NCBI RefSeq assembly: GCF_004766045.1
Contig: NZ_SPQQ01000003.1
Span: 558,001-622,000 of the forward strand
Origin: Desulfosporosinus fructosivorans
GTDB taxonomy: Bacteria > Bacillota > Desulfitobacteriia > Desulfitobacteriales > Desulfitobacteriaceae
Direction: 5' to 3'
DNA length: 64,000 bases
The notes beneath the pieces were generated by a model, which did no database searches, was not told where the DNA came from, and saw nothing but the letters and a program-made list of their open reading frames with translations. Positions 26,640-36,034 of this stretch are shown here, piece after piece. Position 1 is the first letter of the stretch. Each line of letters opens with the position of its first letter. Made by a program: the position numbers and the translations under genes.

Positions 26640-29555
26640 TTGGATAAAAGTAGTTTGTTTTCAGCACTATCGTTAGTTTCGGTCTTTATATATTTATTTA
26701 TTGGTGCCTATACGTTCAGATTAAACACGAAATCCATGGTTAATCGAGTTTTTTTGCTCTTATGTAGCAGTTATGCTGTCTGGTCCTTTGCTTATTCCTT
26801 TGCATATATATCGGACGACAAATATATTTTTTCCTTTTGGAATAAAATAGCAGCAGTCGGATGGTGTAGTTTTAGTGCTCTTACTTTATATTTAGTGCTT
26901 TTAATAACGGAGAACCAGATCGTTAAAAAAAGGTTTGTAAAGATATTAATATTTTTGCCAGCCGTTATATTTTTCTATATGGCAGTTTTTTTGTTCGGTG
27001 TAGATATTAAAACTTCAATTTTAATTTCTAATATTTTTTATATTGGTAATTTCTCCTATAATTTTTTATATTTGTTGTTAAGTATTACTGTCTTATTGAT
27101 ATGGGGATTAAAGTCAAAAAGTGTAAGGCTTAAAAAGCAATCAAAACTATTAGTAGCGTCTAGTATAATTCCGTTTGTTTTGAATCTATTAACTCAAACA
27201 ATACTTCCATTTTTAGGGGCTTCGGACTTCCCACTGATGGGACAATTATATTCTGTAATAATGATCTTAGGTACTTACAGAGTAATTTCTAAATACAAAT
27301 TTTTAAGACTTCCAGAGCAATTCCTATTTGAAGAAGTAGTTAAAGAAATTATGGACATGGTAATTTTACTAAATGACCATGGGAAGATTATCAAAGTTTC
27401 CAAACATACCTTAAATATTCTAAAGTTTGAAGAGCACGAATTATTGAAGCAGGATGTCGGTTTTATCATTGATGATAATTATAAAGAAGAATTTTCATTA
27501 TGCAAAATGATAGGAAACAATGCTAACTATAAGGATATCAATATATTGACCAAACAGGGCGAGAAAATTCCCGTCGATATTTCTTGCAAACCAATTTGCG
27601 ATGAATTGTATGATTTATTAGGGGTTATTATCGTTATCCAGGATATTAGCTTAATGCATGATTTGCGCAGGAAAAATGAAGAACTCCAAGCGTATATCCA
27701 ACGAGTAACAGAAGCTCAGGCAGAACTTAGATTTCAGTATAATCAGAATGTCAAAAGTGAAAAGAAGTTAAGTATTAGTGAAGAGAAATTCAGAACCATG
27801 TTTGAGCAAGCGCCTTTAGGTATTACTTTATGTGATTCACTGACGGGACGATTTTATGAGATGAATTCTAAATTTGCAGAGATTGTTGGGAGAGCAACCG
27901 AAGAAATTACTAACATTGACTGGATGTCTATTAGTCATCCGGATGACATTCAAGAAAATATAAAAAGAAAATCTATTTTTAAAGATAGTATTCTAAAGGG
28001 TTTTAATATGAATAAACGCTATATTAAGCCTAATGGTTCGGTAGTTTGGGCAAATATAACAGTGGCGAATTTAAGACTCGAATATCAAGGTAATCCAAGT
28101 GAAATATGTATGATCGAAGATATAACAGAACAAAAAATAAATGAGGATGCCTTAAAAGCCAGTGAGTATACCTTTCGAAAATTATTTGAGGGTTCGTCCG
28201 ATGCTATACTGATAATGGAAGCTCATCGAGTCATTGACTGTAATCCAGCTGCCATTGAATTACTAGGATATGGATCGAAGAATAGAATTGTCGGGAAAAC
28301 GTCATGGGAGCTTTCACCTGAAAATCAACCGGATGGAATACTTTCTCTAGAAAAAGCTCTCAATATTAATCTGAAAGCCATAGAGAAGGGCAAATATCGA
28401 TTTGAATGGTGGCATAAAAAAGAAAATGGTCTTGAATTTCCAGTTGAAATTATGCTAACTTCCATATTAGTGAAAGGTAAACAGGTTTTACATGCCTTGT
28501 TGAGAGATGTTAGTGAACGTAAACTATTGGAACAGAAACTGGAGTATTTAAGCTATAACGATGTACTAACAGGTCTCTATAATAGAAGATTTTTTGAAGA
28601 GGAATTAAAGCGACTGAATGTGCAGAGGAATTTACCTTTGACCCTTGTAATGGCTGATGTTAATGGCTTAAAGCTTATCAATGATTCATTTGGTCATGCC
28701 ATAGGTGATGAACTCCTTAAAAAAGTTGGCGATGTTATCGTAGGAGGATGCCGATCGGATGATATTATTGCTAGACTTGGCGGTGATGAATTTGTAATAC
28801 TGTTACCCAACACGGATGCTTTTGAAACAGAACAAATAGTTAAGCGTATTAAAGCTAATGCCTTAAACGAAAAAGTAGGCTCCATTGAAATATCGATTTC
28901 ATTTGGTTGGGAATCCAAGCTTCATGAAGAGCAAGATATTCATGAAATATTTAAAAAAGCGGAAGATCATATGTATAAGAAAAAACTCTTTGAAAGTCCA
29001 AGCATGAGGGGGAAAACCATCAATGCTATTATTAATACCCTCCATGAGAAAAACAAGAGAGAGGAACAGCACTCTCATAGAGTATCGGCTCTATGTAAAA
29101 GTATAGGGAAAGCCCTTGGTTTATCTGCAGGGGAAATAGAGGAACTTAAAACTGTTGGCTTGCTTCATGATATTGGTAAAATTGCAGTCGAAGAAACTAC
29201 ACTTAATAAGCAGGGAGAATTAACGGAGGATGAGTGGCAAGAAATAAAACGTCATCCAGAAATCGGATACCGAATCCTAAACACTGTCAATGATATGGCT
29301 GAAATAGCAGAATACATCTTATGCCATCATGAAAGATGGGATGGATTTGGGTATCCTAAAGGCTTAAAGGGGGGTGACATACCCATTCAAGCAAGAATTA
29401 TAGCCATAGCTGATGCATATGATGCGATGACAAGTGAAAGAAGTTATCGCAGTGCAATGCCCGAAAAAATCGCTATCGAAGAACTACAAAAGAACTCTGG
29501 TATCCAATTCGACCCTAAGATAGTAAGAGTATTTATCGAAACGGTGTTAAAGTGA
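26640..29555 (+). CDS. membrane sensor with PAS repeats, GGDEF and HD-GYP domains
   Basis: 971 residues. An N-terminal set of about seven membrane helices (to ~215) resembles the histidine-kinase 7TM sensor region. PAS domains lie at roughly 225-330, 380-500 and 505-630. The GGDEF domain has an intact active site GGDEF (~714-718) and an intact product-inhibition site RSDD five residues before it. The HD-GYP domain has LLHDIGK (~841) and HHERWDGFGYP (~896). It can thus in principle make and degrade cyclic di-GMP. TTG start with GAGGAGAGAG upstream. Monocistronic. Confidence 0.93.
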   Translation: MDKSSLFSALSLVSVFIYLFIGAYTFRLNTKSMVNRVFLLLCSSYAVWSFAYSFAYISDDKYIFSFWNKIAAVGWCSFSALTLYLVLLITENQIVKKRFVKILIFLPAVIFFYMAVFLFGVDIKTSILISNIFYIGNFSYNFLYLLLSITVLLIWGLKSKSVRLKKQSKLLVASSIIPFVLNLLTQTILPFLGASDFPLMGQLYSVIMILGTYRVISKYKFLRLPEQFLFEEVVKEIMDMVILLNDHGKIIKVSKHTLNILKFEEHELLKQDVGFIIDDNYKEEFSLCKMIGNNANYKDINILTKQGEKIPVDISCKPICDELYDLLGVIIVIQDISLMHDLRRKNEELQAYIQRVTEAQAELRFQYNQNVKSEKKLSISEEKFRTMFEQAPLGITLCDSLTGRFYEMNSKFAEIVGRATEEITNIDWMSISHPDDIQENIKRKSIFKDSILKGFNMNKRYIKPNGSVVWANITVANLRLEYQGNPSEICMIEDITEQKINEDALKASEYTFRKLFEGSSDAILIMEAHRVIDCNPAAIELLGYGSKNRIVGKTSWELSPENQPDGILSLEKALNINLKAIEKGKYRFEWWHKKENGLEFPVEIMLTSILVKGKQVLHALLRDVSERKLLEQKLEYLSYNDVLTGLYNRRFFEEELKRLNVQRNLPLTLVMADVNGLKLINDSFGHAIGDELLKKVGDVIVGGCRSDDIIARLGGDEFVILLPNTDAFETEQIVKRIKANALNEKVGSIEISISFGWESKLHEEQDIHEIFKKAEDHMYKKKLFESPSMRGKTINAIINTLHEKNKREEQHSHRVSALCKSIGKALGLSAGEIEELKTVGLLHDIGKIAVEETTLNKQGELTEDEWQEIKRHPEIGYRILNTVNDMAEIAEYILCHHERWDGFGYPKGLKGGDIPIQARIIAIADAYDAMTSERSYRSAMPEKIAIEELQKNSGIQFDPKIVRVFIETVLK

Positions 29556-29611
29556 AGAACCTGTTTAACCACATCAACTATGCTTGATGTTAGATTTCAG
29601 ATAATTTTTAT

Positions 29612-29629
29612 ATGACATGCACATGTCAT
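29612..29629. promoter_or_regulatory. operator candidate 1 of the WYL regulator
   Basis: Perfect inverted repeat ATGACATG-CA-CATGTCAT just upstream of a TATAAT box at 29640-29645 and the WYL regulator gene. It fits ATGAC-N8-GTCAT, the same as the site at 30572-30589. Confidence 0.65.
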
Positions 29630-29661
29630 TTGCTTAAGGTATAATAATCAAAGGTGATAAA

Positions 29662-30564
29662 ATGCAGATCAACAGATTATTTGAGATCGTATATAGTCTA
29701 CTCAATAAAAAAACTCTAACAGCTAAAGAATTATCAGAGCGGTTAGAGGTGTCTGTGCGAACAATTTACAGAGATATAGAGACGTTAAGTTGCGCAGGGA
29801 TACCGGTTTATATGAGAAAGGGTAAAGGAGGGGGGATTAGCCTCCTCGAAAATTTTGTACTCAATAAAACAGTCCTATCGGATACGGAACAGAATGAAAT
29901 ATTGACCGCTTTGCAAACTCTCAATGTTATAAACTATCCCAATGTTGACCTCGTTATTTCTAAGCTAGGGGCCCTCTTTAATAAAAGTAATTACAACTGG
30001 ATTGATGTGGATTTTTCACATTGGGGGAGTAAGGATCAAGGAAGTTTTAATCTGCTGAAAACAGCGATTGTCAAAACAAGAGTGATTAGCTTTGACTATT
30101 TTAGCTCATACGGTGAAAAAACAATCAGAACTATTGAGCCTTTACAACTATTATTTAAAGATAAAGCGTGGTATTTAAAAAGTTTCTGTTTATCAAAGCA
30201 AGCCCATAGAACCTTTAAGCTTACTCGCATGAAAAATGTTGTTATCAGCGAAATAGTATTCAAACGAAAATTACCTCTAGAGCTTGTGAATGAGACAACT
30301 CGAGAAATCAAATATAATGAGAGTAACTTAAAACTACGTCTGAACCCCTGTGTTGCTTATCGTGTGTATGATGAATTTGACGAAAATGAGATTGTTAAAA
30401 ATGCCGATGGGAGTTTCGAGGTTTCAGTCACATATCCTGAAAATGAATGGGTTTATGGATATATTCTGTCCTTTGGTAGCTTTGCAGAGGTGATAGAACC
30501 CAAGCATATCAAGGATATCGTTATTGAAAGATTAGAAGAGACTCTAAAGCAATATAAGAAGTAA
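29662..30564 (+). CDS. HTH/WYL-domain transcriptional regulator (YafY type)
   Basis: 300 residues. N-terminal HTH_11 (TAKELSERLEVSVRTIYRDIE, first ~60 residues) and a WYL domain (SFDYFSSYGEKTIRTIEP, then LLFKDKAWYLKSFC at about 140-190) followed by a C-terminal extension. WYL regulators sense a ligand and bind palindromic DNA. The following gene encodes a GyrI-like effector-binding protein, and matching inverted repeats stand before both genes, so autoregulation and control of that neighbour are likely. Confidence 0.92.
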   Translation: MQINRLFEIVYSLLNKKTLTAKELSERLEVSVRTIYRDIETLSCAGIPVYMRKGKGGGISLLENFVLNKTVLSDTEQNEILTALQTLNVINYPNVDLVISKLGALFNKSNYNWIDVDFSHWGSKDQGSFNLLKTAIVKTRVISFDYFSSYGEKTIRTIEPLQLLFKDKAWYLKSFCLSKQAHRTFKLTRMKNVVISEIVFKRKLPLELVNETTREIKYNESNLKLRLNPCVAYRVYDEFDENEIVKNADGSFEVSVTYPENEWVYGYILSFGSFAEVIEPKHIKDIVIERLEETLKQYKK

Positions 30565-30571
30565 TTCTAAT

Positions 30572-30589
30572 ATGACACACTGTCGTCAT
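30572..30589. promoter_or_regulatory. operator candidate 2 of the WYL regulator
   Basis: ATGAC and GTCAT with an 8-nt spacer, extended to AATATGAC / GTCATATT arms, in the 77-nt gap between the regulator and the effector-binding gene. Confidence 0.62.
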
Positions 30590-30641
30590 ATTGGGCATGG
30601 TATCCTTTGAATATCAAAACAAAGGAGGATGAGGTGAGACC

Positions 30642-31106
30642 ATGGATTATGAAGTTGTTTCTCTAAAGGAAAAGACAGTCGTAGGACTAATGGTTAATAC
30701 GACAAATGAGGACAACAAGGCAATGATGGATATTGGAATGCTTTGGGGCCAATTTTTGCAAGAAGGAGTCTATGATGCTATTTTTGACAAGATTAATGCC
30801 AAAGGGATTGGGCTCTATACTGACTATCAGGGGGACTTTACAAAGCCATATAAGTTCGTTGCGTGTTGTGAAGTAAGTGATGCCAAAAGAATAGCATCTA
30901 AAATGGTCGTTAAAAAGATTCTCCAAGGGAACTATGCAAAGTTTATTATAAAGGGTCACATGCAACGTGCCGTCAGCGAATTTTGGTCAAACTTATGGGG
31001 ATTAACACTGGATCGGAAATACAGCACTGACTTTGAAGAGTATCAAAATGATTCCGATGATATGGAAAAACAAGAAATACACATTTATATTGGTTTAAAT
31101 CATTAA
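30642..31106 (+). CDS. GyrI-like/AraC effector-binding domain protein
   Basis: 154 residues forming one GyrI-like small-molecule-binding domain: EKTVVGLMVNTTNED at the start, a central IGMLWGQFLQEG helix and IGLYTDYQGDFTKPYKFVACCEV strands. Standalone members bind drugs or metabolites or are encoded beside their regulator. Start ATG with AAGGAGGATGAGGTGAGACC upstream. The stop is 11 nt from the convergent NlpC gene. No DNA-binding part. Confidence 0.85.
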   Translation: MDYEVVSLKEKTVVGLMVNTTNEDNKAMMDIGMLWGQFLQEGVYDAIFDKINAKGIGLYTDYQGDFTKPYKFVACCEVSDAKRIASKMVVKKILQGNYAKFIIKGHMQRAVSEFWSNLWGLTLDRKYSTDFEEYQNDSDDMEKQEIHIYIGLNH

Positions 31107-31117
31107 ACTTTTAATCA

Positions 31118-32185
31118 TTATTGAGCAATCACGCGTCTAGCACCATAATACTTACTAGACCAGTACTCACTATTAATGCTGGCGTAGGAAACACCGCTAT
31201 TTGACGAGTTGATCATTATGCCATTACCCACATAGATACCGATATGGGATGGGCCTGGTTGATAAGTCGAAAAGAAGACTAAATCCCCAGGTGCTAATTT
31301 ATCTCTCGACACGCTCTGTCCTTCGCCATATTGATCCCAAGTTACCCTATTAAGTTCGATCCCAAAGTGTCCATAAACATACTGGACATAGCTGGAACAA
31401 TCAAATTGTGGGTAAGTTCCTCCCCAAGTATAGGGTACTCCAAGAAAATTTGATGCAAAGGATAGTAACTGCCCCACCTGTCCATTTAATTTGACAGGTG
31501 GGCTTTGCTGACCCCGGCTCTGTGCTTGTGCAGCTTGTAATTCATCTTTACTAGTCTGCTTTGCTAGTGCTACGCTGAGACCGTCTATAAGTTGCTCGTT
31601 AGATTGTACTTTAGCCGTTAGTTTATTTGTTTCGTCTTGTTCCAAGCTCTGTTTTGCCCTAAGTACATCAGAATTATCAGCTACCTTAGCTTTAAGATCA
31701 CGATAGAAGCTCAGGATTGTTTCGAGGGAGCTATACCGATTGATTAAATCACTACTGCTTGTCGAACTAGCTAACCAACTTACATACGTTAAAAAGGGAG
31801 TATCGGCCTCAGTGTACTGATTGCTAACGAAATTCCCCAGGGTTTCTGTGTCTTTTTTCTGCTGGTCAGCTAATATTTGTAGCTCCGCGTTCAGAGCTAC
31901 TATGGCTTCTTTGCGTTGCTCGATATCCGAATTATCTTTATCAATAGTACTTTTCAACACATCAATTGATTGTTGGATCGACTCAGCTTGGGATACCACA
32001 GAGTTTTCTTGTTGTTGTGACACCTTTGCTTGATCTTCAAGAAAACTAGCCCCGTTTCTCAAGGTATTGATGTTATTATAAACCGGAGGAGATGCATATA
32101 CAGGTTGTGTGAAAGAGCAAAATAAAATTGGTACAAGCATACATAAAAGTGGTCGCCGATATATGGATAATTTAGTGAAATTCAT
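31118..32185 (-). CDS. secreted NlpC/P60 peptidoglycan endopeptidase
   Basis: 355 residues. Signal peptide (hydrophobic LLCMLVPILFCSF, cleavage near VYA-SP), a long coiled coil (~25-230; EAIVALNAELQILADQQKK), and a C-terminal NlpC/P60 domain with catalytic Cys in FDCSSYVQYVYG and His in GPSHIGIYVGNG. The usual role is cutting cell-wall peptides for growth or separation. The frame is open to 32266, but ATG 32185 gives a clean signal peptide and has AGAGAGGAA upstream, although spacing is long. Confidence 0.88.
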   Translation of the reverse strand: MNFTKLSIYRRPLLCMLVPILFCSFTQPVYASPPVYNNINTLRNGASFLEDQAKVSQQQENSVVSQAESIQQSIDVLKSTIDKDNSDIEQRKEAIVALNAELQILADQQKKDTETLGNFVSNQYTEADTPFLTYVSWLASSTSSSDLINRYSSLETILSFYRDLKAKVADNSDVLRAKQSLEQDETNKLTAKVQSNEQLIDGLSVALAKQTSKDELQAAQAQSRGQQSPPVKLNGQVGQLLSFASNFLGVPYTWGGTYPQFDCSSYVQYVYGHFGIELNRVTWDQYGEGQSVSRDKLAPGDLVFFSTYQPGPSHIGIYVGNGIMINSSNSGVSYASINSEYWSSKYYGARRVIAQ

Positions 32186-32506
32186 AATTATATTAATTCC
32201 TCTCTTGGAAAAGCTTTGAATTATAACCAACCTAGTTAGACTAACAGAGAACAGAGATATACACAAGGGGTTAATTTACCATATAATGGTTTTCTAGATT
32301 TCGAAATATTATTTGATAGGAAATAGAAAGTCAACCTAGCATGTTTGCCGATGGCAACCAATCTTAAAAGAATTGGATGAAGTTGTCATATTCTTGAGGT
32401 ATAATAAGGTGATGAAATTCAAGGTATCTCATTCTTCAATTCGCAAGTTCAGCTTTTCTCCGAGTAGGTGAGATCATCTATGAGTAAAAATGATAAGGAG
32501 ATCAAT

Positions 32507-33238
32507 ATGGAGAAAATTGCAGTAATATCAGATATTCATGGAAATATGCCCGCCTTAGAAGCAATATTAGCAGACATTAAGAATAAAAATATTGAGAGGA
32601 TATTTTGTCTTGGAGACTTAGCGGGGAAGGGTCCTAGTTCTGCGGAGGTAGTAGATAAAATTCAAGAAAATTGTGAAGTAGTCATTAAAGGTAATTGGGA
32701 TTATTATTTGACCGAAGAAGAGGACAGAGAAGTTTTGATGTGGCATCAGAAAAAGCTAGGAGTTGAGAGACTTAAATATCTGAAGAACCTACCCATATAT
32801 ATAGAATTTTATATCAGTGGAAAGTTATTAAGACTATGTCATGCTTCTCCAAATGATCTTTTCCATAGAGTATACCTTTCAACGGAACAAAGTAAGCGAA
32901 TGAAATTGTTTGACCCGACTCCAACCCTTAATGTTGAAGCAGATGTGGTAGGATATGGAGATATTCATGGTGCTCATATAGATAATTTTCGAGGAAAGAC
33001 TATCTTTAATGTCGGAAGTGTTGGTAATCCCCTTGATATAGCCCAAGCATCTTACGGAATAATTGAAGGGGAATTGGACGATAAAAATGCACGGCCATTT
33101 ACGATAGCCCTTGTAAGAGTACCATATGACATAGAATTGGCCATTGATCAGGCCAACTCAACAGATATGCCAGAGAAACAAGACTATATTAACGAATTGA
33201 AGACAGGGATATTTAGAGGGGTAAAGTGCAGTAAATAA
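32507..33238 (+). CDS. metallophosphoesterase (calcineurin-like, YfcE/PF12850 type)
   Basis: 243 residues. Metal-binding motifs SDIHGNMPAL, CLGDLAGKGP, GNWDYY, CHASP and GYGDIHGAH correspond to the D-x-H, GD, GN(H/W)D, H and GHTH-type boxes of the family. Substrate not decidable (phosphodiester or phosphomonoester). Upstream GTG at 32468 stays in frame but AAGGAG directly precedes ATG 32507, which gives the standard MEKIAVISDIHGN start. Confidence 0.9.
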   Translation: MEKIAVISDIHGNMPALEAILADIKNKNIERIFCLGDLAGKGPSSAEVVDKIQENCEVVIKGNWDYYLTEEEDREVLMWHQKKLGVERLKYLKNLPIYIEFYISGKLLRLCHASPNDLFHRVYLSTEQSKRMKLFDPTPTLNVEADVVGYGDIHGAHIDNFRGKTIFNVGSVGNPLDIAQASYGIIEGELDDKNARPFTIALVRVPYDIELAIDQANSTDMPEKQDYINELKTGIFRGVKCSK

Positions 33239-33305
33239 TTTTAATTGGGAACGAGTTCACTGCAACATTCAATTAGGAGCACAGATGCTAAGCGGGGGAG
33301 GGCTT

Positions 33306-34094
33306 ATGAAAATCAGACGAATATTGTCACGGCTCCTTTTCTTGTTAGGAATTATTGGGGTGATAGATACTTTGCTGCTCTTTCTATATAATGGGGGAAT
33401 TAACCTAGGGACGATTTTACCAGGGATCCTGGGCGGACTGCTGATCCTTTGCGGTTTCGGCAAAGCCTTCTTACAGAAATCCATGCCTTCGGGTAAGGCT
33501 AGACAGTGGATCTTAAAGACCCGTCGGGGAGTCATTGCCTTATCCTTGATTGGGCTGATCTCGTTTCTGGTGGTTGAAGGAGCGATCATTAGTAATTCCC
33601 AACCAGACCAAGTTGTTGAGGTGGATTATCTAATTATTTTGGGGGCAGGTCTGAATGGGGAACAACTTTCCTGGACACTTCGGGAGAGAATGCAAAAGGG
33701 TCTAGACTATTTGGAAAGGTTCTCCAATGTGAAAGTCGTGCTTTCGGGGGGGCAAGGTCCAGGAGAAAATATTTCTGAAGCGGAAGGAATGCGTCGTTAC
33801 TTAGTGGAGCAGGGGATTTCTGACGAACGTATCCTTATGGAAGATCAATCCACGAGCACGATGGAAAACTTCCGTTTTAGTAAAGAGATATTAGTCCAGC
33901 AGCAAGACTATCGAGACTCAGAGAGGGTTGCTATAATCACGAATGACTTTCATCTCTTCCGTTCAAAAATCCTTGCTCGTCGTAATGGGTTAATTCCGGT
34001 CGGTATTCCCTCCCCAACTCCGTGGTATCTTGTACCTAATGTATATTTGAGGGAGTATTTTGCGGTTGTGAAATCCCTGATCCTAGATTGGTAA
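33306..34094 (+). CDS. DUF218 (YdcF/ElyC-like) membrane protein
   Basis: 262 residues. Two membrane spans at the N-terminus (LLFLLGIIGVIDTLLLFLY, then ILPGILGGLLILCGFG), a third near residue 75-95, then a DUF218 domain with the motifs VDYLIILGAGLNG, KVVLSGGQG, ISEAEGMRRYL, TSTMENF and ITNDFHLFRS. Such proteins are linked to cell-wall/envelope precursor metabolism. An alternative ATG 21 nt upstream also has AGGAG. A second DUF218 gene lies at 39377. Confidence 0.85.
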   Translation: MKIRRILSRLLFLLGIIGVIDTLLLFLYNGGINLGTILPGILGGLLILCGFGKAFLQKSMPSGKARQWILKTRRGVIALSLIGLISFLVVEGAIISNSQPDQVVEVDYLIILGAGLNGEQLSWTLRERMQKGLDYLERFSNVKVVLSGGQGPGENISEAEGMRRYLVEQGISDERILMEDQSTSTMENFRFSKEILVQQQDYRDSERVAIITNDFHLFRSKILARRNGLIPVGIPSPTPWYLVPNVYLREYFAVVKSLILDW

Positions 34095-34196
34095 AAGAAT
34101 ACCACAGTCAAACTGCTTTCCACGGGATACCACTCCCACTTATTGAAGTGGAGTCTAACCTTAGATAAATAATAAGAATTTGCGTTAGGAGTAAAT

Positions 34197-34712
34197 ATGA
34201 AGCAATTAATTGATACTAATTTAGAGGGTTTTAAATTGAGATTCGCGGAAATAAATGATGTTTCCCTGATACTAGAGTTTATTAAAGAGCTGGCTTCCTA
34301 TGAAAAAATGTTACATGAGGTTGTAGCAACTGAAGAAATTTTAAGAGAGTCTTTATTTGAAAGAAAGATAGCCGAGGTTATTATTGGTGAATATGAAAAT
34401 CAACCGATAGGTTTTGCTTTATTCTTTCATAACTTTTCTACTTTTCTAGGGAAACCCGGTATTTATTTGGAGGATTTATATGTTAAACCAGAAATGAGAG
34501 GAAAAGGGCTGGGGAGAATTATTCTTTCATTTCTAGCGAAGATAGCGTTAGATAGGAAGTGCGGCAGATTGGAATGGTGGTGCTTGGATTGGAACGAACC
34601 CTCCGTTAAGTTTTATAAAAAGTTGGGAGCGGTCCCCATGGATGAATGGACTGTATATAGAGTAGATGATGAGCCATTAGAAAAATTAGCAACGAAATTC
34701 CTTGAGCAATGA
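34197..34712 (+). CDS. GNAT family N-acetyltransferase
   Basis: 171 residues. Acetyl-CoA-binding motif A is visible as LEDLYVKPEMRGKGLGRIIL (about 95-114), with Q/RxxGxG/A satisfied by RGKGLG; the downstream CLDWNEPSVKFYKKLGA is the usual end of the fold. Resembles diamine or thialysine acetyltransferases. AGGAG lies upstream of ATG. A truncated paralogue sits at 1035-1115. Confidence 0.9.
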   Translation: MKQLIDTNLEGFKLRFAEINDVSLILEFIKELASYEKMLHEVVATEEILRESLFERKIAEVIIGEYENQPIGFALFFHNFSTFLGKPGIYLEDLYVKPEMRGKGLGRIILSFLAKIALDRKCGRLEWWCLDWNEPSVKFYKKLGAVPMDEWTVYRVDDEPLEKLATKFLEQ

Positions 34713-34779
34713 GTTTTGATAAGCGAGGGGATATTGAGAAGTCCTTATAAGAGTTGTTTATTAGATTGGAGGCAGCCTT

Positions 34780-35748
34780 GTGATTACAGAAGTCTACCCA
34801 AATATATTCAAAAATGAAATACCTCTGCCCAAAAACCCTTTAAAAGCTATTAATAGTTACATTATAATATCTGAGAATAGGAATTTAATTATCGATACAG
34901 GCTTTAACACAGAAGAATGTCTGACAGAGTTGACGAAGGGGTTGGAGGAACTAAACATTGACCTAAAAAAAACTGATCTTCTAATTACTCATATGCACAC
35001 GGATCACTCGGGACTTGCTCCAGCTCTTAAAAAAAGCGGAGTACAATCAATTTATTTTAGTCAGATAGATGGAGACTTGTTTAATCAAACTTCTAAACGT
35101 GATAGTTTTTACCATACACTCAACCAAATATTTGGCTTCAAAACTGACAACTCTTTAAGATTTGGTAAAGAGTTTGGGACAAGATTGGTCGAGCCTCTAG
35201 AATTTAGCCCGCTGATTGAAGGGAACGAGATCATTCTAGGGGATTATTGTTTTGAAGTGGTGGATATTCCCGGCCATACGCCAGGGCATATTGGGTTATA
35301 TGAAAGAAAACACAGGTTGTTTTTTTGTGGAGACCATGTTTTAGATGCAATTACTCCAAATATATCATTTTGGGGATTTGAACAGGATATTTTGTCCACC
35401 TATTTGAATAGCCTCAACAAATTGTATCAGTATGAGATTGATTACTTATTCACAGCGCATAGAAAAATAATTAGAGATCACCAGAAGAGAATCATTGAAC
35501 TTGTAAATCACCATGAAGAGCGCCTAAAGGAAATTTTATTAATTTTGCAAGATGGTAAAAAGACTGCAAGTGAGATGGCCGCTGCAATGCATTGGGATGT
35601 GAGTCATAAGAAATGGGAGGATTTCCCGCACTCTCAAAAGTGGTTTGCCTCTGGGGAGGCACTGTCTCATTTAGAACACTTAGTGCATATTGGACTCGTT
35701 GACCGGATCGATAAGAACGAGAAGCTTTTTTATGGGATACCTGAATAG
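34780..35748 (+). CDS. MBL-fold metallo-hydrolase
   Basis: 322 residues. Metallo-beta-lactamase motifs THMHTDHSG (HxHxDH), DIPGHTPGHIG, FFCGDHVLD and FTAHRKI. The C-terminal ~70 residues form a helical extension with VSHKKWEDFP and a winged-helix-like AMHWDV... SHLEHLVHIGLVDRID part, as in LACTB2-like hydrolases. GTG start with ATTGGAGG upstream; substrate unknown. Confidence 0.9.
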   Translation: MITEVYPNIFKNEIPLPKNPLKAINSYIIISENRNLIIDTGFNTEECLTELTKGLEELNIDLKKTDLLITHMHTDHSGLAPALKKSGVQSIYFSQIDGDLFNQTSKRDSFYHTLNQIFGFKTDNSLRFGKEFGTRLVEPLEFSPLIEGNEIILGDYCFEVVDIPGHTPGHIGLYERKHRLFFCGDHVLDAITPNISFWGFEQDILSTYLNSLNKLYQYEIDYLFTAHRKIIRDHQKRIIELVNHHEERLKEILLILQDGKKTASEMAAAMHWDVSHKKWEDFPHSQKWFASGEALSHLEHLVHIGLVDRIDKNEKLFYGIPE

Positions 35749-35755
35749 TTTAATA

Positions 35756-35801
35756 GAACTAGCGATATATTTCATGGGTAGAAGGAATATATCGCTAGTT
35801 C
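35756..35801 (+). terminator. hairpin after the MBL gene
   Basis: Arms GAACTAGCGATATAT / ATATATCGCTAGTTC around a 16-nt loop; no strong T-run. Confidence 0.6.
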
Positions 35802-35915
35802 ACGAATGTTAGCATATAGGAAAACTCTAATGTCTCATGGACATCATGTGAAAGGAATCAATCATATGCTACCCTCGCAAAAGTTTATCTCTCTGGGAGA
35901 AAATATGCTTGCTTT

Positions 35916-35990
35916 ATGCTTTATGCTTTTTTGAGCGGATTATGGATATTGTTTTCTGAACGAGTGATCCATTATTTAATTGGAGAATGA
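35916..35990 (+). pseudogene. remnant of a sensor-protein N-terminal membrane segment
   Basis: The frame MLYAFLSGLWILFSERVI ends after HYLIGE at TGA 35988. The LSGLWILFS(D/E)R pattern is the typical first membrane helix of PAS/GGDEF or histidine-kinase sensors in this group. Nothing else of such a gene remains, and no ribosome site stands before it. Confidence 0.5.
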
Positions 35991-36034
35991 TGAATTGCTT
36001 CTACGCTTTTAAGGACTAAGTAGGAGGTATTAGT

